Positions 26,059-35,391 of a DNA stretch of 46,746 nt are shown piece after piece. Source of the stretch: Meiothermus sp. (lineage in GTDB: Bacteria > Deinococcota > Deinococci > Deinococcales > Thermaceae); assembly GCA_026004095.1 (NCBI GenBank), contig BPIL01000018.1, positions 1 to 46,746 on the forward strand, in the 5' to 3' direction. The notes under the pieces are model-generated. The model made no database searches. It was not told the DNA's origin and saw nothing but the letters and a program-made list of their open reading frames with translations. The position numbers were made by a program, and so were the translations under genes. The stretch's first letter is position 1, and each line of letters starts with the position of its first letter.

Positions 26059-28823
26059 GCGGGGCTGGCCTGGCTCAGGTGCAGGGCCAGACAGTCGTCC
26101 AGGGCTAAGGGCGACCGGGTGTTGAGCCGCGCGCGCAGGGCTTCGGCGGGCCAGATTTTGCCCAGCACCCGGCCCAACTGGGCGCGGTAGGGGGCCGGGA
26201 GGCCCGCACAGGTCTGGAGTTTTTTCCAGGCGGCCTCCTCCTGGCCCAGCCCCAGCAGCGCCTGGGTCTCCAGGCCCAGCTTCCAGCTCTGCACCCCGGG
26301 GTCTTGTAGGTCGCCAATCTGCACCACCTGGGCCAGCGCCTCGGCCCATTTCTCCTGCCTCGCCAGGGTCTCGGCGTAGCCCAGGCGGGCCTGGGCCTGG
26401 AAGTAGGGGTCGCTCTGCTGCAAGCAGCCCTGCATCATGGCCTCGGCCTTGGGGGCCGGCATCAGCAGGGAGAGTTTCAAGGCCACATCGATGGACAGGG
26501 CGGTGTAGCGGTCGCCGGGGAGTTTTTTGCTGAGCAGCTCTTCGCGCAGTTGGCGCAGGATTTTCAGGCTTTCGGGGGCTTTTTGACCGCCCACATAGGG
26601 TGGTAGGTAAGGCAGTCCGCTGGCCCGCACCCAGTAGGCCACGGCAATCCGGTACAGGGTGCGGCGGTGGCGGTAGTGGGCCTCCTCGGGGCGCTCGCGC
26701 ACCTCGCGCAGGTAGGCCTCGGCCTCGGCCAGGAGGGCCAGGGCTTCCAGGGGGCGGCCTCGAGCCAGCTCGAGCACGCTGGCCTCGCTCATAGCCCGGG
26801 CCCGGATGAACTCGTCGGAGGCCTCGCGGATGGACTGGTAGAGGTAGCGCTCGGCTTCTTCAAAGTTGCCGATGCGCCGCAGGGCTGTACCGAAGCGGGC
26901 CCGCACCCGGGCTATCTCTTCGGGGGGGGCCCCTGAAGCTTCCAGGGCTTGCAGACCCTGGCGCATCTGGGCCTCGGCCTCGTAGACCCGTCCGGTGCGC
27001 AGAAGCAGGTCGCCCGACTGGTAACGGGCCCGTCCGACCAAGAGGGGATCGTGCGAGACCTGCCGTAGGGCTTCCAGGGCCTCCTCAAAGCGGCCGGCGT
27101 CTTTGGCAACCAGGCCCTGCCACAGCCGCACCCGGTCGGCCAGAAAGGGCTGAATGGGTAGTGAGAGGGCCTGCTGGACATAGGCTTCGGCCTGGGCGTA
27201 GTCGCCTTGCCAGCGCTCCACAGCGGCCCAGACCAGCAGTCCTTCGGCCCCGATCTCGCCCGAAAGGGCCTCGGGCGGGGGCAGCAGCTGCAGGGCGGCG
27301 GGGAAATCCCCGGCGTCTACCCGGGCTTCGGCGGCCTTGACCCTGGCCCAGGCCTGCACCGCGGGATCGGTGGAGTGGAAGAGTAGCTCGAGGGCCTCCA
27401 GGGCCTCGGGGTGGGCGTACTGGCCCAGCACGGCGCGGTAGCGTACCACTGCCATGGCCAGCTTTTCCCGCTCGAGGGTGGGCCAGGACTGTGAATCAGC
27501 CCACAGGGTGGGCAGCAGCGCGAGCCGGCTGGGGTCTTGTGAGAGCAGCTCGAGCAGCTTATCCAGCCGCTGGGCGCCGCGTGCGTGGTGCAATTGACGG
27601 AACAGGTCACCCCTAAAAAAATCCAGGGCCAGGGTGTGCAGCCTGCGGGCTTCTTTTTCTGGCACCTGGGGCAGCAGGCTGCGCAGGGCTGGGCGTACCT
27701 TGCCCTCACCCATGGGGGCCAGCAGCGCCCGCTCGGCCTGCGAGAGGTGCTCGAGGCTTTTGCCGATGGCCTTTTCCAGCAGGGGAACCGGGATGCCAGG
27801 GTCGGCCTCGGGCGAAAGAACGGCCAGCGCGTACAGGATGGGGCGCAGGGCGGTGTCCTGGGCCAGGTTGTAGCCGGCCAGGGCCGCGGGGGGGCTGCCC
27901 TGGGTTTGGGCGGCCTCCAGCAACACCAGCCGCGATAGCTCGGCGAAGTTGCGCCCGGCCTGGTTGACCAGGGCTTCTACCCGCTCGGGCGGCAGGTCGG
28001 GCAGGCGGTCTTTCACGTAGCGGCGGGCCTCGGCCCGGCTGGGGGGCGAGAGCGGATGCCAGGCCAGGTTGGGCGGGGGCTCGGAAAGCCCGGCCAGAAA
28101 AGGAATGGTCAGCCGGCGCAGCAGCGGCTCAATCCAGGCCGCCAGCCCCACGGGGTTGCCCTGGGTATCGCGCAGGCTCAGGCCGCCGATCTGCCCCTCT
28201 TTTTCGGCCCGCAAGAGCAGGGGTTTCCCGCAGGCGTTGAGGGCGCCGGCCAGCTCGCTGCGCAGCTCATCCTGCAGAGCGGCCTGCAGGGCGTAGGGCT
28301 GGGTGGGGGAGAGCTGCGAAAGGATGCCCTCGAGCTCCAGCCCCAGTTTTTCCGCCAGGGGGTGGAGGTGCTGGGCCAGCTCCCCCCCCAGGTTGACCAT
28401 CAGGCAGCCCGGCACAGCCCGCTCCACTGCGGCCAGCAGCACACCCTTGCCGGTGGCCGCGCCCCCCACCACCACCATCTGGGGTTTTTCACCCTGCTCC
28501 AGGGCTCGCACAAAGCGGCGAAACAGCCGGCGTTTGTCGCGTCCCAAGGCCCGCCGGGCCGATTCCAGGGCCAGCTCTGAGGGGAGGCTGGGGGGTTCCA
28601 GCCCCGATTCGCTGTACAGGTCGCAGATGACCTCGAATAGTCGCAGTTTTTCCTCGGGGCTACCCAGATCTTTGTACAGGATGTTGCGCACCGTCCCGGC
28701 CCTTCCACCGCGTTCGGCCACAGCGGCTTCCAGCCAGCGCAGACTGCCTTTTTTGCCGCGGTGATCCCGTCCGCTCAGGTGAGGTCGAAGGGTCTCGAGG
28801 TGAACCTGCCAGAGTGTACTCAC
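26052..28823 (-). CDS. Large AAA/STAND-type ATPase with TPR repeats
   Basis: About 923 residues. A helical N-terminal region of ~110 residues is followed by a P-loop-like VVGGAATGKGVLLA (around residues 119-134 of the longest frame) and an AAA/STAND-like part with winged-helix-like features. From about residue 400 to the end come TPR-like helical repeats (for example GDYAQAEAYVQQAL, GRFEEALEALRQV, GNFEEAERYLYQSI). The Walker A has GKG in place of GKS/T, so nucleotide binding may be lost or altered. STAND proteins usually act as signal sensors in regulation or defence; the function here is unknown. The GTG at 28823 is preferred because TATTGT lies 7 nt before it; a GTG at 28832 overlaps that box. 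Confidence 0.7.
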   Translation of the reverse strand: MSTLWQVHLETLRPHLSGRDHRGKKGSLRWLEAAVAERGGRAGTVRNILYKDLGSPEEKLRLFEVICDLYSESGLEPPSLPSELALESARRALGRDKRRLFRRFVRALEQGEKPQMVVVGGAATGKGVLLAAVERAVPGCLMVNLGGELAQHLHPLAEKLGLELEGILSQLSPTQPYALQAALQDELRSELAGALNACGKPLLLRAEKEGQIGGLSLRDTQGNPVGLAAWIEPLLRRLTIPFLAGLSEPPPNLAWHPLSPPSRAEARRYVKDRLPDLPPERVEALVNQAGRNFAELSRLVLLEAAQTQGSPPAALAGYNLAQDTALRPILYALAVLSPEADPGIPVPLLEKAIGKSLEHLSQAERALLAPMGEGKVRPALRSLLPQVPEKEARRLHTLALDFFRGDLFRQLHHARGAQRLDKLLELLSQDPSRLALLPTLWADSQSWPTLEREKLAMAVVRYRAVLGQYAHPEALEALELLFHSTDPAVQAWARVKAAEARVDAGDFPAALQLLPPPEALSGEIGAEGLLVWAAVERWQGDYAQAEAYVQQALSLPIQPFLADRVRLWQGLVAKDAGRFEEALEALRQVSHDPLLVGRARYQSGDLLLRTGRVYEAEAQMRQGLQALEASGAPPEEIARVRARFGTALRRIGNFEEAERYLYQSIREASDEFIRARAMSEASVLELARGRPLEALALLAEAEAYLREVRERPEEAHYRHRRTLYRIAVAYWVRASGLPYLPPYVGGQKAPESLKILRQLREELLSKKLPGDRYTALSIDVALKLSLLMPAPKAEAMMQGCLQQSDPYFQAQARLGYAETLARQEKWAEALAQVVQIGDLQDPGVQSWKLGLETQALLGLGQEEAAWKKLQTCAGLPAPYRAQLGRVLGKIWPAEALRARLNTRSPLALDDCLALHLSQASPAQ

Positions 28824-28830
28824 TTCACCC

Positions 28831-28858
28831 ACAATATCTACACCATACTGGGGTGTAG
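28831..28858 (-). promoter_or_regulatory. -10 box and inverted repeat upstream of the TPR ATPase
   Basis: TATTGT (minus strand, 28831-28836) followed immediately upstream by a perfect 7-bp inverted repeat, CTACACC and GGTGTAG with a 7-base centre (28838-28858). The repeat would lie between -10 and -35, a typical repressor position. It also lies 28 bp after the stop of the PEGA gene. Confidence 0.5.
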
Positions 28859-28885
28859 TGTAGTGCGCAAGTAAATTTGTAGATT

Positions 28886-29653
28886 TTATTGCGCCAGCTC
28901 TACTTCCAGGTTCTTATTTTTGGGCACATTAATCAGGGTGCTCAAGGTGCGGTAGCCGGGTGCTTCAACCTGCAGGGTGTAGTCGCCGGCCTCGAGCAGG
29001 AAGCTCGAGCGTCCCTGGCGGCTACTGGCAATCTCAGTGGTGCCTTGCAAAATGCGGATGGTGGGTTCGGGGGCGTTCACGGTTACGTTGAGGAGGCAGG
29101 GGCAGGCCGGATCGACCTCGCGCACACTGCCCGAAGCAACGGATGGGGTTGGGGTGGTTGGCTCGGCAGTGGGCGGCGAGGGTTCGGGCGTGGGCTGGGA
29201 TGGGCCGGCCTCGGGGGGGGTGGGGGCGGGTTCGGCCGGCGGCGTGGGGGTGGGGCTATCCGGCGCGGGGGGTGTGGCGGGGTCGGTTTGGAAGTTGTTG
29301 AGCGGGTTGGGGATGGTGCCTGAGGTGAGCAGGTTGGGGCTGCTGCTGTTCAGCAGTACGATGCTGCCAAAGCCGGTAAGCACCAGCAGCACGGCCAGAC
29401 CGGCGCTCCAACCTGCCAGGCGGCTCCGGAGGTTCAACAGGGCCCAGACCAGCAGCAGCACCCCCAGGATGCCCAGCCCCCAGAAGACGGTTGTGCCGTA
29501 CTGCTGGTGCAGCCAGGCCCCGCCCAGCCCAGCCAGGCCCAGCACCAAACCAAATCCCATCCAGGCCAGTCCACCGCGCGGTAGGCGGGTGAGGCCCCAG
29601 AGTGTAATAAGCACACCCAGAATGCCCAGAATCCAGAGTAAAAGCGCGTTCAT
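28886..29653 (-). CDS. Membrane protein with Pro/Thr-rich linker and PEGA domain
   Basis: 255 residues. Four hydrophobic helices fill the first ~105 residues, followed by a Pro/Thr/Glu-rich linker (about 120-170) and a C-terminal PEGA-type beta domain (VNAPEPTIRILQGTTEIAS ... GDYTLQVEAPGYRTLSTLINV). PEGA domains are found on surface-layer-associated and envelope proteins; this one probably presents the domain outside the membrane. A GGAG SD precedes the ATG. It is 62 bp upstream of the TPR ATPase on the same strand, so they may be linked functionally, though the ATPase has its own promoter-like signal. Confidence 0.75.
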   Translation of the reverse strand: MNALLLWILGILGVLITLWGLTRLPRGGLAWMGFGLVLGLAGLGGAWLHQQYGTTVFWGLGILGVLLLVWALLNLRSRLAGWSAGLAVLLVLTGFGSIVLLNSSSPNLLTSGTIPNPLNNFQTDPATPPAPDSPTPTPPAEPAPTPPEAGPSQPTPEPSPPTAEPTTPTPSVASGSVREVDPACPCLLNVTVNAPEPTIRILQGTTEIASSRQGRSSFLLEAGDYTLQVEAPGYRTLSTLINVPKNKNLEVELAQ

Positions 29654-29793
29654 GTCAGCTCCTTTCGTAGATTGCTCGAGGTGGGGTTGGCTCCGACACC
29701 TGCTTAGACTCTAACACCCACCTGCTAGGGCATGGTGTAACCCTGGTTGCGGGGCCAGCCAAGGTCTTAGGGCAACGGTATACTCGAGCCACT

Positions 29794-30570
29794 ATGAAGC
29801 TCGTACGGTTCGACGCAGGTCAATGGGGGGTACTGGAAGGCGAGACCATTCACGAAACCGATGGCCCGGCGGGCAACCCCACGGGCCGTCATTTTGACCT
29901 GGGGGGCGTGACCCTGCTGGCCCCGGCCACCCCCACCAAGATTGTCTGCGTGGGGCGCAATTACCTCGACCATATCCGCGAGATGGGCCACGACTTCGGG
30001 GGCGATCTGCCCAAGGAGCCCGGCCTGTTCCTGAAAGGCCCCAACACCCTGGCCCACCCGGCCAACCCGGCCCGCCCCGAGCGCTCGGGCGATGTGGTGC
30101 CCTACCCCAGCTTCACCAACCTGCTGCACTACGAAGGGGAGCTGGCGGTGGTGATTGAAAGCCGCATGAAAAACGTACCCGAGAGCGAGGCGCTCGAGCA
30201 CGTGCTGGGCTACACCTGCGCCCTGGACGTGACCGCCCGCGACAAACAGAAAACCGACCTGCAGTGGGTGCGGGCCAAGTCCGCCGACAAGTTCTGCCCC
30301 CTGGGGCCCTGGCTGGTGACCTCGCTCGACCCACAAAACACCACCCTGCGCACCTACGTCAACGGCGAGCTGCGCCAGGAGGCCCACACCAGCCTGATGA
30401 TCTTCCCGGTGGCTAAAATTCTCTCCTACATCAGCAGCTTTATGACCCTCGAGCCCGGCGATGTGGTACTGACCGGCACCCCCGAGGGGGTGGGCGAGCT
30501 CAAGCCCGGCGACCACGTGGAGGTCGCCATCGAGGGCATTGGCGACCTGCACACCCGAATTGGAAACTAA
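29794..30570 (+). CDS. Fumarylacetoacetate hydrolase-family protein
   Basis: A 258-residue FAH-fold enzyme. [35 protein letters not shown] (metal-binding Glu residues), [13 protein letters not shown] and the C-terminal [19 protein letters not shown] are family motifs. FAH enzymes hydrolyse or decarboxylate diketo acids such as acylpyruvates, oxaloacetate or aromatic ring-cleavage products. No pathway genes lie nearby, so acylpyruvate hydrolase/oxaloacetate decarboxylase housekeeping roles are as likely as aromatic catabolism. TATACT lies 9 nt before the ATG. Confidence 0.87.
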   Translation: MKLVRFDAGQWGVLEGETIHETDGPAGNPTGRHFDLGGVTLLAPATPTKIVCVGRNYLDHIREMGHDFGGDLPKEPGLFLKGPNTLAHPANPARPERSGDVVPYPSFTNLLHYEGELAVVIESRMKNVPESEALEHVLGYTCALDVTARDKQKTDLQWVRAKSADKFCPLGPWLVTSLDPQNTTLRTYVNGELRQEAHTSLMIFPVAKILSYISSFMTLEPGDVVLTGTPEGVGELKPGDHVEVAIEGIGDLHTRIGN

Positions 30571-30674
30571 ACCGCTGCTTTAGGCCCGATTTGGCAGCAT
30601 ACTGAACCTGGGGTGCTTCGCGCACCAGAGTACAAAGTTGCCTGGCAGTTTTGCCGGGGGATGGGGAGGTGTAT

Positions 30675-31904
30675 TTGCCGAGACCGGAGACCCTTCTGCT
30701 GATCACTAGTATCCTGCTGCTTCTCAGCGTGCTGGCCACCAAGCTGGGTGGGCGGCTGGGGGTGCCTGGGCTGCTCTTATTTTTGCTCATCGGGATGCTG
30801 GCTGGCAGCGATGGGCCGGGGGGTATCTGGTTTGACAACTACTACGTGACCCAGTTCATAGGCACGGTGGCCCTTGTCTTCATCCTCTATTCGGGTGGCC
30901 TTTTTACCCGCTGGAATACGGTGCGCCCGGTGCTGGGGGCTGGCCTGTCGCTGGCCACTTTTGGCGTGTTATTTACCATGCTCCTGACGGGCGTATTCGC
31001 TCACTGGGTGTTGGATCTGGGCTGGCTCGAGGCCTTCTTGCTGGGTGCCATAGTCTCCAGCACCGACGCCAGCGCGGTGTTTGGGGTATTGCGCGAGCGG
31101 GCCGTGCGCCTGCGCAAGCACCTGCGGCCTTTGCTCGAGTTCGAATCCGGCACCAACGACCCCATGGCGGTGTTTCTGACCGTTGGCCTGACCGCCCTCC
31201 TGACCCGCCCCGAGATGAGCGCCTGGCAGATTCTGCCCATGTTCGTCCAGCAGATGCTACTGGGCTTACTGCTGGGTTATAGCCTGGGGCGGGCGGTGGC
31301 CTGGATTTTGCAAAACATCCGGCTCAGCTTCGATGGGTTGTATGCGGTTTTGTCGGTTACCTTAATGCTTTTGGTGTTTTCCCTTACCGCCGTGCTGGGC
31401 GGCAGTGGATTTGTGGCGGCTTATGTGGCGGGGGTGGTGGTGGGCAACAGCGACTTTCCCCGCAAGACGGCGCTGCTGGCCTTTCATGAGGGCAACACCT
31501 GGCTGATGGAGATTGGGATGTTCCTCACCCTGGGCCTGCTGGTCTTCCCCTCGCAGCTTCCCTCGGTGGCGGTAGGGGCTATTCTGCTGGCGCTTTTTCT
31601 GATGCTGGTGGCCCGACCTGTGGCGATTTTCCTGAGCCTGCCCAATCGTCGCTTTGCCCTCAACGAGAAACTCTTTGTTTCCTGGGTGGGCTTGCGGGGG
31701 GCCATCCCCATCGTGCTGGCGACCTTTCCTTTGCTGGCTGGGGTCGAATCGGCGCAAAAGATATTCAATGTGACCTTCTTCGTGGTGCTGTTTTCGGTGC
31801 TGGTGCAAGGAACCACCCTACCCCTGGCCGCCCGCTGGTTGCGGGTGCGCGCCGAGGATGAAGCGGTGGCCTCACCGCTTCCCGAAGCAGTAGGTAGCCG
31901 CTAG
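30675..31904 (+). CDS. CPA1-type potassium/sodium-proton antiporter (NhaP2/CvrA-like)
   Basis: A 409-residue membrane protein with about 12 hydrophobic helices. LGAIVSSTDASAVFGVLRERA and LEFESGTNDPMAVFL are the NhaP2/CvrA signature with ion-binding Asp residues, and VSWVGLRGAIPIVLATFPLL the conserved C-terminal helix. These antiporters exchange potassium or sodium for protons and regulate cell volume and pH. The cytoplasmic TrkA-C regulatory domain of E. coli CvrA is absent. TTG at 30675 is chosen because GGGGAGGTG lies just before it; the open frame to 30651 overlaps that site. Confidence 0.88.
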   Translation: MPRPETLLLITSILLLLSVLATKLGGRLGVPGLLLFLLIGMLAGSDGPGGIWFDNYYVTQFIGTVALVFILYSGGLFTRWNTVRPVLGAGLSLATFGVLFTMLLTGVFAHWVLDLGWLEAFLLGAIVSSTDASAVFGVLRERAVRLRKHLRPLLEFESGTNDPMAVFLTVGLTALLTRPEMSAWQILPMFVQQMLLGLLLGYSLGRAVAWILQNIRLSFDGLYAVLSVTLMLLVFSLTAVLGGSGFVAAYVAGVVVGNSDFPRKTALLAFHEGNTWLMEIGMFLTLGLLVFPSQLPSVAVGAILLALFLMLVARPVAIFLSLPNRRFALNEKLFVSWVGLRGAIPIVLATFPLLAGVESAQKIFNVTFFVVLFSVLVQGTTLPLAARWLRVRAEDEAVASPLPEAVGSR

Positions 31905-31921
31905 CCTGTGGGGGTGCTTCT

Positions 31922-33439
31922 TCAACTCGGGGGAAGCTCAGCATCCACAAAGAGGGTCTTGGCCTGGGTGTACAGCACCTGGCCGGGGGCCGCTTTGCGG
32001 GGCCGCCAGACGTGTTTTTTGGCGGTATAGTCCACCGGTACGTTTTTCTCGCCCCGGGCCTTGGAGTGGTGGGCCGCGAGCTGTGCGGCATAGAGCAGGT
32101 CGGGCAGGGGTGCGGGGCGGCCCTGGGTGCGCAGAATCACGTGCGAACCGGGGAGGCCCTGGGCGTGGAACCAGAGGTCTTCGGAGTGGGCCATGCGGGT
32201 CAGGAGGTCGTTTTCTTTGCTGTTGCGCCCCACCCAGACCTCGAGGCCGCTGGGACTCACCAGGCGCAGGCCCACCTGGGGGCCTTTCTCACGGCTTTTG
32301 CGGCCCAGGGCCTGCAACTCCTGGCGGGAGCGCTGCTCGAGCCAGGCGAGTTCCTGCTTTAGCCCGGCGATCTGGGCCTCCAGGGCCGGTATCTGCTCCA
32401 GGGCCCGCTCGGCATTGGCCTCGAGGCGCTTGGCCCGGGCGTAGAAGCGGCTGGCGTTCTGGATGGGGGAGAGCCCGGCTTCCAGCGGAATTTCCACCAT
32501 CTGGCCGGAAAAATCCTCCAGCGTGGCCTTCCGCCCTGGCGGAAGCTGGTGGCCGTAGGCCATTAGCAGATCGCCCCAGCCCCGCAGGCGCTGGGCCTCC
32601 TCCAGGCGCTCCAGGGCGTTGTGGGCATCCTCCAGGCGGGCTTGCAGGGTTCGCATCTGCCGCTGGAGGGCCTCGCGCAGGGGTTTGCGCAGGGCCTCGG
32701 CCTCTTCCTGCGCCCAGGCGGCCTGGAGGTCAGGAGGGGTGGTTTGCAGGCTGGGCTGCTCGACCAGGCTGTGGATAACCCTGTGGATAAGTGGTAGATG
32801 TTCGTGGCTGAGCCGAGTTTCCGGGCTCAGGTGTGCGCGTCGGCAGAGTTCGGCCCCCAGGGCTTTACCCACCCCGTCCAGGTTTTTGATGAGCTGCGCG
32901 AGGGGCTGGCCCACAAAGGGCTTCAGTTCGTCCTCCTGCAGGGTGCGGGGGTCGAGCTTGTGGTAGGGTGGGGGCGGGGTGTAAAAAAGCCCGCTCCGCA
33001 GTTCGCGGTAGCGGTTGATGGCGGGCGTAACCGGGCGGTCTATGCCGATAATCCGGCCCTCGAGGTCACAAACCATCAGGTTGGCGTTGCGGCCCGTGAG
33101 CTCGAAGACCAGCCGGGTGGGGGCGGTGTCCACAAAGCCCTTCTCCCCTTCGAACTGCAAAAACACCACCCGGTCGAGCTTGAGCTGTTCAATTTTTAGC
33201 AAACGCCCCTTGCAGCGGGCCTCCAAAAGGCGCTGGAAGGGAGTCTTGGCCTCGCCCACCACACGATCCGCTTCCAGTGCCAGAAGGGGATGGGGCGGGC
33301 GGTAGCGCAACAGTAGATTGCCCAGTCCTTCCAGGAGCAGGGCGGCGGTGCCCTCGTCGGGGAAAGCCCAGCCCAGGCTGCGCAAGGGCAACCTCCCCGC
33401 CAGCCCGCGCACCACCGCATGAATCAGCAAGCCTTCCAC
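31922..33439 (-). CDS. rqcH: NFACT protein RqcH (ribosome quality control)
   Basis: 505 residues with NFACT-N domain (MEGLLIHAVVRGLAG, FVDTAPTRLVFELTGRNANLMV), a helix-hairpin-helix region, a coiled coil from about residue 240 to 390 and the C-terminal NFACT-R domain (GLEVWVGRNSKENDLLTRM, DLWFHAQGLPGSHVILRTQG, SKARGEKNVPVDYTAKKHV). In Bacillus, RqcH binds obstructed 50S subunits and adds C-terminal alanine tails to stalled chains for degradation. It was formerly annotated as a fibronectin-binding protein. The start is a GTG with TAGACT (33447-33452) 7 nt upstream, so probably leaderless. Confidence 0.9.
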   Translation of the reverse strand: MEGLLIHAVVRGLAGRLPLRSLGWAFPDEGTAALLLEGLGNLLLRYRPPHPLLALEADRVVGEAKTPFQRLLEARCKGRLLKIEQLKLDRVVFLQFEGEKGFVDTAPTRLVFELTGRNANLMVCDLEGRIIGIDRPVTPAINRYRELRSGLFYTPPPPYHKLDPRTLQEDELKPFVGQPLAQLIKNLDGVGKALGAELCRRAHLSPETRLSHEHLPLIHRVIHSLVEQPSLQTTPPDLQAAWAQEEAEALRKPLREALQRQMRTLQARLEDAHNALERLEEAQRLRGWGDLLMAYGHQLPPGRKATLEDFSGQMVEIPLEAGLSPIQNASRFYARAKRLEANAERALEQIPALEAQIAGLKQELAWLEQRSRQELQALGRKSREKGPQVGLRLVSPSGLEVWVGRNSKENDLLTRMAHSEDLWFHAQGLPGSHVILRTQGRPAPLPDLLYAAQLAAHHSKARGEKNVPVDYTAKKHVWRPRKAAPGQVLYTQAKTLFVDAELPPS

Positions 33440-33553
33440 GCTCAGGAGTCTAGCGGACTCTCGACCCCATGCCCACCCTAATTGAGCCCGTGGGTTTGCA
33501 CATGTAGAGAGTTTCCGTAAAGGCTGGTCGTTGCGATAAAAGATCAGGCAGCC

Positions 33554-33581
33554 TTGACAGGCTCGGATTAATCTCTAGAAT
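33554..33581 (+). promoter_or_regulatory. Promoter of the VapBC-like pair
   Basis: A perfect TTGACA (33554-33559), a 16-bp spacer and TAGAAT (33576-33581) in an AT-rich stretch; a GGAGGTGA ribosome-binding site follows before the ATG at 33609. Confidence 0.65.
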
Positions 33582-33608
33582 AATATATAGATTTCGTGGA
33601 GGTGACAC

Positions 33609-33875
33609 ATGGGTTCCATATACCTGCCCGATCAACTGAAGGCCAGGTTGGTTCGAGCAGCCCGGCGTCGCGGTTACCTGGTTGGGCGTGGGCGTCAGTC
33701 TCAGCTGGCAGAGTATCTGGCCTATCTCATTCGGCTGGATGAGCAGGCTGGAGGGGCTGAGCGGCCACGGCGCACGCTGGATCAGGCCCGTGGGTTACTG
33801 TCGGTTGCTGGAAAGCCGGCGCCTTCGGATGAAGCGATCCGGGATATTCTGGCAGAGCGGCGAATGCGCAAGTAG
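33609..33875 (+). CDS. Antitoxin-like protein of a PIN toxin pair
   Basis: An 88-residue basic protein (MGSIYLPDQLKARLVRAARRRG) with a ribbon-helix-helix-like N-terminus and a charged C-terminal tail. Such small genes directly upstream of PIN-domain genes usually encode VapB-type antitoxins that bind the toxin and the operator. It has a strong SD and its own promoter; the PIN gene starts 24 bp after its stop. The family was not recognised beyond this pattern. Confidence 0.65.
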   Translation: MGSIYLPDQLKARLVRAARRRGYLVGRGRQSQLAEYLAYLIRLDEQAGGAERPRRTLDQARGLLSVAGKPAPSDEAIRDILAERRMRK

Positions 33876-33899
33876 GTTCGTTATTCGAGACCAACCGCG

Positions 33900-34334
33900 A
33901 TGCGAATTCTCCTGGATACAAATGTTGTACTCGATGTGCTTCTTGGGCGAGAGCCGTGGCAGGCTGAGGCATCGGCCATCTGGCAGGCGGTCGATGAGGG
34001 GCAGGTTGTCGCGTATGTGCCGGCTTCGGCTATCACCGATATCTACTACGTTGCCCGGAAACTGACGGACCTTGTTCGGGCGCGACGGTCGGTGCAGGTG
34101 TGCTTGGATGCCTTCCATGTGTGCGCTGTCGATCGATTTGTGCTCGAGCGAGCTCTAGTCTTGAGCGGGTCGGATTACGAGGATAATGTCCAGATAGCCT
34201 GTGCTGAGTTGAACGGGTTGGATGCGATTGTGACCCGAGACCCGGACGACTACGAGGGTTCGCCGATCGCCGTCTGGTCTCCCGCGCAATGCCTCAAGAA
34301 CTTGCGGGGCAAAAGCCACCGCAGGTCTCCTTGA
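33900..34334 (+). CDS. vapC: PIN-domain ribonuclease toxin (VapC-like)
   Basis: 144 residues with the PIN acidic residues: Asp6 in MRILLDTNVVLDVLL, an acidic residue in the ITDIYY region, and Glu94/Asp95 in SDYEDNVQIACAELNGLDAIVTRDPDDY. PIN toxins cleave specific RNAs, often tRNA or rRNA, when the antitoxin is lost. The sequence resembles the PIN_3 group rather than classic VapC. It follows its antitoxin gene in one operon between rqcH and trmI, which are housekeeping genes on the other strand, a position typical of a mobile small module. Confidence 0.82.
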   Translation: MRILLDTNVVLDVLLGREPWQAEASAIWQAVDEGQVVAYVPASAITDIYYVARKLTDLVRARRSVQVCLDAFHVCAVDRFVLERALVLSGSDYEDNVQIACAELNGLDAIVTRDPDDYEGSPIAVWSPAQCLKNLRGKSHRRSP

Positions 34335-34417
34335 TTCGCTCCTTTTTGTGTACCGGCCACAGCGTACCCTTGAGCGGAGCAGCCTCGGTTCACCCGCCAC
34401 GCAGCAGATGCGAGCCG

Positions 34418-35191
34418 TTAGCCCCCCCCAACCCGGCGGAGCTGCACCAAAAACGCCGTATGCCCCACCTGCTGAAACTTGGGGTGGGCGATGGGGGGTC
34501 GCACATCCCACTCCCGGTGCTGCACCTCCAGGGTACGCTCGTGCAAAAACGGCAGTTGTAGGGTTTTGATTTGCTCGAGCAGTGTAATTACCTGGGTCAG
34601 GTTGGGCAGGTAGCAGACCAGAAAGCGGTCTGTTTTCAGTGCCGGTGCAATGTTGTTCAGCGCTTTCCAGGGTTCCATCAGATCTAGCGCAATGCCGTCA
34701 AAGGAGTTGGGTGGTAACTCGGCCTGGGCCAAGTCGCCCTGGACAAAGGTAACGTTGCCCCAATCCTCAAATTCGCTCAGGTTGCGTCTGGCCCGCTCGA
34801 GGTGTCGGGGGCGGGACTCATAGCTCCAGACCTGGCCCGTAGGCCCCACCGCCCGCGCCAGGTACAGGGTCAGGCCGCCCGAGCCCGAGCCTGCCTCCAG
34901 CACCCGCATCCCTGGGGCCAGGTCGAGCAGAAAGCAGATAGTAGCGGCGTCTTTGGGGTAGGTGGGGGTGGCTTCGCGGGGCATCTGGAGCACGTAGTCT
35001 TCCAGGGTGGGGCGGTGGATGCTGAAGCGTTCGCCTTGGGGGGTGGCCACAAACCGGCCGACCCCGGCCTGGATAATGGCCTCGTGACGGATGGAGCCCC
35101 GGTGGTAGTTGAATGTACCGCCTTGTTGTAAGCGAAACAAATAGACACGGCCCCGCCGGTCTTGTAGCAAAGCCCAGTCGCCATAGTTCAT
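34418..35191 (-). CDS. trmI: tRNA (adenine-58-N1)-methyltransferase TrmI
   Basis: A 257-residue class I methyltransferase closely like TrmI of Thermus thermophilus. A small beta N-terminal domain (YGDWALLQDRRGRVYLFRL) is followed by the SAM motif VLEAGSGSGGLTLYLARAVG, the acidic VWSYESRPRHLERAR and the active-site region IALDLMEPWKALNN. It makes m1A58 in the T-loop, which stabilises tRNA at high temperature. Leaderless: TACGCT (35199-35204) is 7 nt before the ATG. Confidence 0.92.
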   Translation of the reverse strand: MNYGDWALLQDRRGRVYLFRLQQGGTFNYHRGSIRHEAIIQAGVGRFVATPQGERFSIHRPTLEDYVLQMPREATPTYPKDAATICFLLDLAPGMRVLEAGSGSGGLTLYLARAVGPTGQVWSYESRPRHLERARRNLSEFEDWGNVTFVQGDLAQAELPPNSFDGIALDLMEPWKALNNIAPALKTDRFLVCYLPNLTQVITLLEQIKTLQLPFLHERTLEVQHREWDVRPPIAHPKFQQVGHTAFLVQLRRVGGG

Positions 35192-35391
35192 GAGGTTTAG
35201 CGTAGCGGGTTTGCGGGTTGGTTTGTCAAACGCTTTGCAAGGCCCAAGGCTCTGAATTTGGGCACTCCCAATGGGGGGTGGCTGTGTAGCACCAAAACAC
35301 CCAAGGCAGTTTTGTTTTTGCGATCTTCTGGTAAGCCGCAGGTCTCAAGCGGGATTTCCATCTACCATGAATGGGCCAGTAGACTGAAATT

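Noticed and set aside
33609..34334. The PIN toxin pair as a novel defence system
   Set aside because: The layout (small basic protein, then PIN nuclease, one promoter) is that of ordinary VapBC-type modules; nothing unusual is visible.
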